Assembly (NCBI GenBank): GCA_003996215.1
Contig: QJPP01001411.1
Span: forward strand, 124,001-188,000
Source: Jaltomata sinuosa
Lineage: Eukaryota > Streptophyta > Magnoliopsida > Solanales > Solanaceae
Length of the DNA: 64,000 nt
Direction: 5' to 3'
Shown: positions 58,903 through 64,000 of the stretch, piece after piece
How positions within the stretch are numbered: the stretch's first letter is position 1
How the letters are laid out: every line of letters starts with the position of its first letter
Made by a program: the position numbers and the translations under genes
The notes under the pieces: generated by a model
Told to the model about the DNA's origin: nothing
The model's input: only the letters and a program-made list of their open reading frames with translations
Database searches by the model: none

Positions 58903-60398
58903 CTTCCTGGGCACCGTGGTACCTGCACACATGTGCCTGTCCTGAGCGCATCTGCGCCTGTGCGTGACTTCTTTAAAAGGGCTGGTAGTCTCTTTCCTGT
59001 TTCTTTTTCCAAAAATTTCCTAACTCATTTCTTCCATTAAAATAGCTCCATAAGATCCATTTTCACCCTTGATCATTCCCAATGCTTGGAAGCTTGCGTA
59101 TTGTCAATTATTGATAGTTTCTTGACTTCTAATCCAGTAAGTTCCTCTTTAAATTCCAGGTTTCCTTCTTAATTTTCCCTCTTTGATTCTCTCGGAGTAC
59201 AGGCTATTTTGAGCCCTTGCGGTGGTCCATTTCTGCTAAATTATGGAGCATGTACTCTTGGCGAGGTTGGGAACCTTGTGGTGAATTTAATTTCTGATTT
59301 CAGGTTTTGAGGCCCACGGGCCTGCTCATGACCCGAATTTTGACCCTGCTAATTTATTAGCAATATGGGTACCGTTAGCTTCATATTCACGTATAAAGTA
59401 TTGTTATGATAGTGTGGTGACTTGTGGATGCTTCTCAGGGGAGATAGGCTCTGGTCTTGTGGATTTAACTGTGCGCGTGTGCTCGGCTTTTCTGGTAGGT
59501 TATGGTTTACTTTTCCAGACTTTGCTCTTATGAGGTATGAGTATAATAATTTGCTAATGGTTGGTCAGATCTTGTAGTTTGGATACGGTTTTGAGTAAGC
59601 ATGTTGATCTTTATAGGGGATTTAGAGTAGATTTTGGCTAGCATATCCTTAGTATAGGCGGTAGCTTTTCCATAAGGCTTGGCGTAGGTGGTGTAGTATC
59701 CTTGGTTTTAGGATTAGATGCCTTAGCCTATCTTAAGCTGCTTGTGGTAGAGGTTTCTAGATTTAGGGAGCCTTAGCCTAGAATTAGATAAGGGTTGGTG
59801 ATAGAGTAGGCATTATGGTTGTTTTTTTTTATTATTATTATTGTACTTGGTCATACAGTATTCTATTTATCTTACTTGTGGGCCTGAGGCCGTGGAGATG
59901 GGACTGGCAAGAGCCAGGTCAGTTTGGTTGTGCTTTGCTTGAGTTTCTATCTGTTGTACGCTTTATGCTTAGTCCAGTTGGTTGTTTACCTTAGGTAGGT
60001 CCCTTGGGGGTTGGTAGTTAGTGTAGTGTCTTCTCTATTAGTATTTGTACTAGAATAGGTGGATTTAGCACTAGTTGGGGATTAATTCGTGGTAGAGTAG
60101 TTCTTACTTAGCTTTCTGACTGTTCTTATCATGTTATATTCTTATGTTTGGATTTGGTATTGGTATTTATGGGCCTGAGGCCATGATGTTGAGCTGGCGG
60201 GAGTCCAGGTTAGTCCATTCTGGTATTGAAGGGTGAAACGCCCTATCTTGGTATAACTGTGTGCATTTACATATATTCATACATACATTTGGAATGATTA
60301 TTTTTCATCCCTTGATGCATATGTTTGGGCTATGGTGCGAATTAACGCGAGTTGAATGGTATGAATTGACGGGAATTGATGTGCTCGATGGTTTAATA
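58903..60398 (+). repeat. LTR F' (E-related), right part
   Basis: Continuation of 53442 after element G. It carries the TTTTCACCCTTGATCATTCC and TAGGTTATGGTTTAC words shared with the LTRs of H and E, and no coding remains. It is interrupted at 60398 by element C, so the LTR end and any interior lie beyond the window. Confidence 0.75.
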
Positions 60399-62967
60399 TG
60401 TAACATCCCGTATTCTGCATATACTAGTCCTATTCATATATCACTTGATATAGCCTTGTTGTATAGGTGAGGGACCGAGTTTCTTATATGAGCAGTGATA
60501 GTTTAATGTGTATTGGGAGGTGTTGTAATGCCCTATTCAGTTCAGCACGTAAACGGCCAAGTTAACCTCGACAAAAGTATTTAAACTCGAGATGGTAAGG
60601 TTGTATTTGAGTAAATATTTAGGGTGAAGTTTTAAGTTAAAGCAAAAGGGATTAGAAATTAGAAAATAGAATAAAATAAGTGAGCTGCTTGCTTGACTTA
60701 ACTAAGCTAGTAGGTGACAAGTAGGTGCATCACCTACTTTGACTTATTGACCAGCCTAAAGAACTAGGTAGGTGCATCACCTACTAAGACTATTTTGACT
60801 AGCTTAGAGGGCCAAGTACACCCATCACCCACTTGAATAAATTCTGGCCCAAAGAAGTGAAAGAAAGGGAAAGAATTGGCAGCCAAGGCCCAATAAGGTT
60901 AAGTCCAACAAAGCCCATGTAAAATGGCCAAGTAGGTGTATCACCTTCTTGACATTTTGTGGCTCAAAATGAGCAAGGAAAGTCGGCCAAAGCAGCCCCC
61001 CTTTAAAGGGGTTAAGACCAGCTCATTTCACTCATTTTAACTTGAAAAAAAATAGATTTTAGAAGTTCTTTCTTTCTCTCTCTCTTAGCTTCACATAGCA
61101 GCCATAAAATACCATTAGGGTTCTTAAGTATTCTCCCTCTTTTCAAGCTAAGTTGAAGGGGAGTTCAAGCTCTTGAAGAAGTACAAGTTGGGAGGACAGA
61201 TTTTCAGAATTTAAGGTAAAGTTACTGCCCATTTTTACCCCTTTTTATATGCAAGTTTGATGAAGAATTCTGTATGTGTTGGTGTCAAGAACCATGGGGT
61301 AGTGATTGGAATCCTTGAGTTAAAAATACTTTCTTATTATGTTGAAGGATGTTTGGGATTGTTTTAGGAGCGGTTTTATGTGTATATATTTGGGACAGCT
61401 TGGTGGAACTTGTAAAAGGGTGTGTGAAGTTGTATTGAAGTATGGAAGGAGGGTGTGTTAATACACCACTTAATTGGGTGTTATGTTAACTTGCTGCCTG
61501 CACACCTTTGTATGTTGTTTGGTATATGTTGTGAAGTCGGAAGAGCTTCAAGGGACCTTATGAGAAGGTCGTACAGTATGTAGATATGTTTAGAGGAGAA
61601 GAGGTGAAAGGAACACTCTTGGTTTGATCAATTACGAGCTTACTGCCTAGTTACTGATTTAGTGGGATCAAGTAGCCCAAATTGGTTAACTAGCTACTAA
61701 TACTAGTTTTGCCACGTATTTCATTATAGAGAAATAATCTGAAAGGGGGAAGCTTAATTCATTGTAAAATCCGAGTTACACAACAAGGTATGTAAGGTTT
61801 CTCAGTTTCATATTCCTTGGCATGAACTCTTATATTTGTGTTGTTACCAACGAAGTGGATTTCCTAGTAAAGGTACTTTCAACAGCAAGCTTTGTGAGTT
61901 ATTCTCTAAGCCAAATGAGGTTCAGTGCATCATATAAGCTCCTAAATAGTACGTTGATGTTACGTTTGCTCCTTATATCATTGTTACTGCCTTAAGTGCA
62001 TGTTCACATGTCTTCTACTACTGGTCCATAGTTTTGAGCTCAATAAAGGTTACAACCACCAAAGTAACAATCTCAAAGATTAAAGAAACTAAATGAAGTA
62101 ATCTGTATATGTGTGGGTGGCAGCCCAGGGGTGAAAGCCTAGCATGGGTCGATCCCTATTTGTGTACTTATGGGTGGCAGCCTAGGGGCGAAAGCCTAGC
62201 ATGGGTCGATCCCAATTTGTATATTTATGAGGGCAGCATCCCAGGGGTTAAATTGCCTAGCATGGGACTCCTCTTCTACCACTGATCAGTTGGTCACGTG
62301 TATTACATGCCTTACAATGATCATAAAGCAAAGAAGAGTAACCAAAGAACGTAATATACATGATTTCACAAGTGTAAGCAAATGTGATCTTCTGTTCTTA
62401 TTTACATGTTTATGCACTGATACCTGATTCTATTTGAGCTCTTGTTTACATATGGTTTACTTTATGCCTTACATATTCAGTACATTCTCTCGTACTGACG
62501 TCCCTCATGGGGACGCTGCATTTCATGCCGCAGGCACATGTACTCTTGCTAGTAGACCTCCCCAGTAGGAGCACAGGACACTCGGCTGCTGTTGGTGAGC
62601 TCCAGGTTGATTCGGGGCTTTACCGAGTCTTTGGTATATATTTTGGGTATTGTATAGTTAAGGGTAAGGCGGGGCCCTGTCCCGACCTAAACTAAGTTTG
62701 TCTATCTTGTAGAGGCTTTGTAGACCAATGGTAAAGTAAAACTTAGTTATGTCTTTGCTCTTAACAGTTGTGGCCTCAATGGCCAGATCGTGTACATAAG
62801 TTTTGGGCCTATCTATGTTGGTCTTGTTATTCAGGCAACTTATCTATAGTCAAAGCTTCTTAATTGTCATAGTTATATGCATGATGAATCACAGGTTATA
62901 AGTTGGTTCTCTCGGGCCTTTAGGGCATCGAGTGCCTGTCCGTCTAAATGGAATTTGAGGCGTGACA
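60399..62967 (+). repeat. 5' LTR of element C
   Basis: 2,569 bp, TGTAACATCCCG...TGACA, with the inverted-repeat cluster and the tandem units. It is slightly more diverged from B than B's two LTRs are from each other. Confidence 0.95.
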
Positions 62968-62971
62968 AAAG

Positions 62972-62983
62972 TGGTATCAGAGC
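62972..62983 (+). promoter_or_regulatory. Primer binding site of element C (tRNA-iMet)
   Basis: TGGTATCAGAGC, four bases after the LTR. Confidence 0.95.
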
Positions 62984-63180
62984 AGGTCATCCTAGGGAGT
63001 CTACAAAGCCGTGTCTATGTAGAGTCTTGCTTATGGGTGTGTTGTGCACCACATCTATAAACAGGAGGCTACGGGACATTTAGGAGTTGTCTCTTTTTCT
63101 TCATCTCTTAGATCGTGCAATAGAGCCAATGTTATAGGTTTATCGTATCTAACCTTTAAATTGTTTTTATTATAGCAAAA

Positions 63181-64000
63181 ATGCCGGTTACTAGGAAAAG
63201 TAAGAGTACTGGTAAGCAAGTAGATGTGGCTACTGTAGAAGGGACCAGCAAATCACCACCTAGACGAGCTAATCAAAGTGAGGCTCAACTGTCTTCATCA
63301 CGGACTTCCTCCACTCCTCCGTCTCCAGAAGAGCTAAGGAGGGCAGCAGCACCCCAAGAACCACCGGTTAATGCTACTGACCAAGATTTAAAGAATGCAG
63401 TCCAATTGTTGACTCGTATACTTGCTGGTCAAGGACAAGGGCAAACCGGTACTAGTGGTGCAAATAGGGAAGCTAGTGTGCGAATACGTGATTTCCTTAA
63501 TTTGGACCCTCCATTATTCACCGGGTCAGATCCTAATGAAGATCCGCAAGACTTTATTGATCAAATCCAAAGGACCTTAGATATTATGCATGTATCTGGT
63601 AAGGAAGCAGTTGAGTTGGCAATATATAGATTAAAAGGTGTGGCTATATTGTGGTATGAAGCTTGGAAACAATCTAGGGGTATAAATACACCTTCAGCTA
63701 AATGGAAAGAGTTTAAAAAGGCATTCCTTGACCATTATCTGCCATTGGAGATTCGGGAGGCCCGTGCAACTCAGTTCTTAAATCTTCACCAAGGGAATAT
63801 GAGCGTGAGAGAGTATAGTCTCAAGTTTAATTCTTTGGCCAGGTATGCTCCTAATGTAGTAGCTACTATGGAGGATAGAGTTCATCGTTACGTGGATAGA
63901 TTGGATTCATTCCTGGTTAGGGATTGTACTATTGCTGCTTTGAACAAAGATATGGATATAGCAAGGATACAAGCTTTTGCACAAAAGATGGAGGATCAAA
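63181..64000 (+). CDS. Gag start of element C (partial at window edge)
   Basis: The ATG at 63181 begins MPVTRKSKSTGKQ as in element B. The frame is open to the last base. The gag capsid region (RIRDFLNLDPP, WYEAWKQSRG, REYSLKFNSLARY) is intact. Compared with B there is a 12-bp in-frame deletion near 63443 in the Gly/Gln-rich linker. Whether the rest of the polyprotein is intact cannot be seen here. Confidence 0.93.
   Translation, partial: MPVTRKSKSTGKQVDVATVEGTSKSPPRRANQSEAQLSSSRTSSTPPSPEELRRAAAPQEPPVNATDQDLKNAVQLLTRILAGQGQGQTGTSGANREASVRIRDFLNLDPPLFTGSDPNEDPQDFIDQIQRTLDIMHVSGKEAVELAIYRLKGVAILWYEAWKQSRGINTPSAKWKEFKKAFLDHYLPLEIREARATQFLNLHQGNMSVREYSLKFNSLARYAPNVVATMEDRVHRYVDRLDSFLVRDCTIAALNKDMDIARIQAFAQKMEDQ

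Larger units (their letters stand above)
60399..64000 (+). mobile_element. Element C: Tekay-like retrotransposon, truncated by window edge
   Basis: 5' LTR (60399-62967), primer site and the start of gag, all the same family as B, on the plus strand. It is inserted in LTR F'. The five bases before it, TAATA (60394-60398), should be the left target duplication; the right copy is outside the window. Confidence 0.95.

Overview
This is plant nuclear DNA made almost entirely of nested, mostly decayed LTR retrotransposons. No ordinary host gene, rRNA, tRNA or CRISPR array could be supported. The Ty3/gypsy chromovirus (Tekay/Del-like) polyprotein, the initiator-tRNA-Met primer sites, an Athila-type gag relic and a plastid rpoC1 scrap show a land plant. 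The LTR types (TGTAACATCCCG..., TGTAATGACCC...) suggest a eudicot, probably Solanaceae; that last step is inference.

Layout. (1) 1-6262: element A, minus strand, a Tekay-like element whose integrase runs off the left edge, with broken gag-pol and an intact 5' LTR. It sits inside the 5' LTR of an older element H. (2) 6263-12680: element H, with the remainder of its 5' LTR, very decayed gag/pol, and a 3' LTR. (3) 12681-16304 and 26607 to about 30090: one island of non-TE DNA with organelle-like character, including a plastid rpoC1 fragment on the minus strand near 28.9-29.2 kb. (4) 16305-26606: element B, a complete 10.3-kb Tekay-like element in that island, with TSD TAATG, near-identical LTRs, PBS, PPT and a gag-pol frame interrupted by one TAA. 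(5) About 30260-31830: Athila-type gag and PBS relic, minus strand. (6) 31829-51476: three tandem copies of one segment (Athila LTR piece, long LTR of family E, decayed gag/RT, and a minus-strand ORF fragment). Copy 2 has a 2-kb deletion and copy 3 carries a solo LTR (D) of the A/B/C family. (7) 51477-52754: 5' part of another element on the minus strand. (8) 52755-60398: an E-related LTR (F') interrupted by element G (53443-58897). (9) 60399-64000: element C, 5' LTR and start of gag of the Tekay-like family, running off the right edge and also inserted in F'.

Most interesting object: element G. It has LTRs, PBS, PPT and a diverged TSD, and one reading frame of about 1,060 codons broken by only two stops. 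It carries a zinc knuckle and an aspartic-protease-like region but no recognisable RT, RNase H or integrase. Their place is taken by several hundred codons of unrecognised coding sequence that run to the PPT. G and B, which are different families, also share a short inverted repeat just upstream of the PPT whose outer base pair differs in a compensatory way.

Relative chronology by nesting: the Athila, H and F' sequences are oldest. Family E entered the Athila LTR and the segment was triplicated. G entered F' (LTRs about 2% different by eye). A, C and D followed, and B is young (LTRs about 0.35% different by eye). All divergence figures are hand counts.
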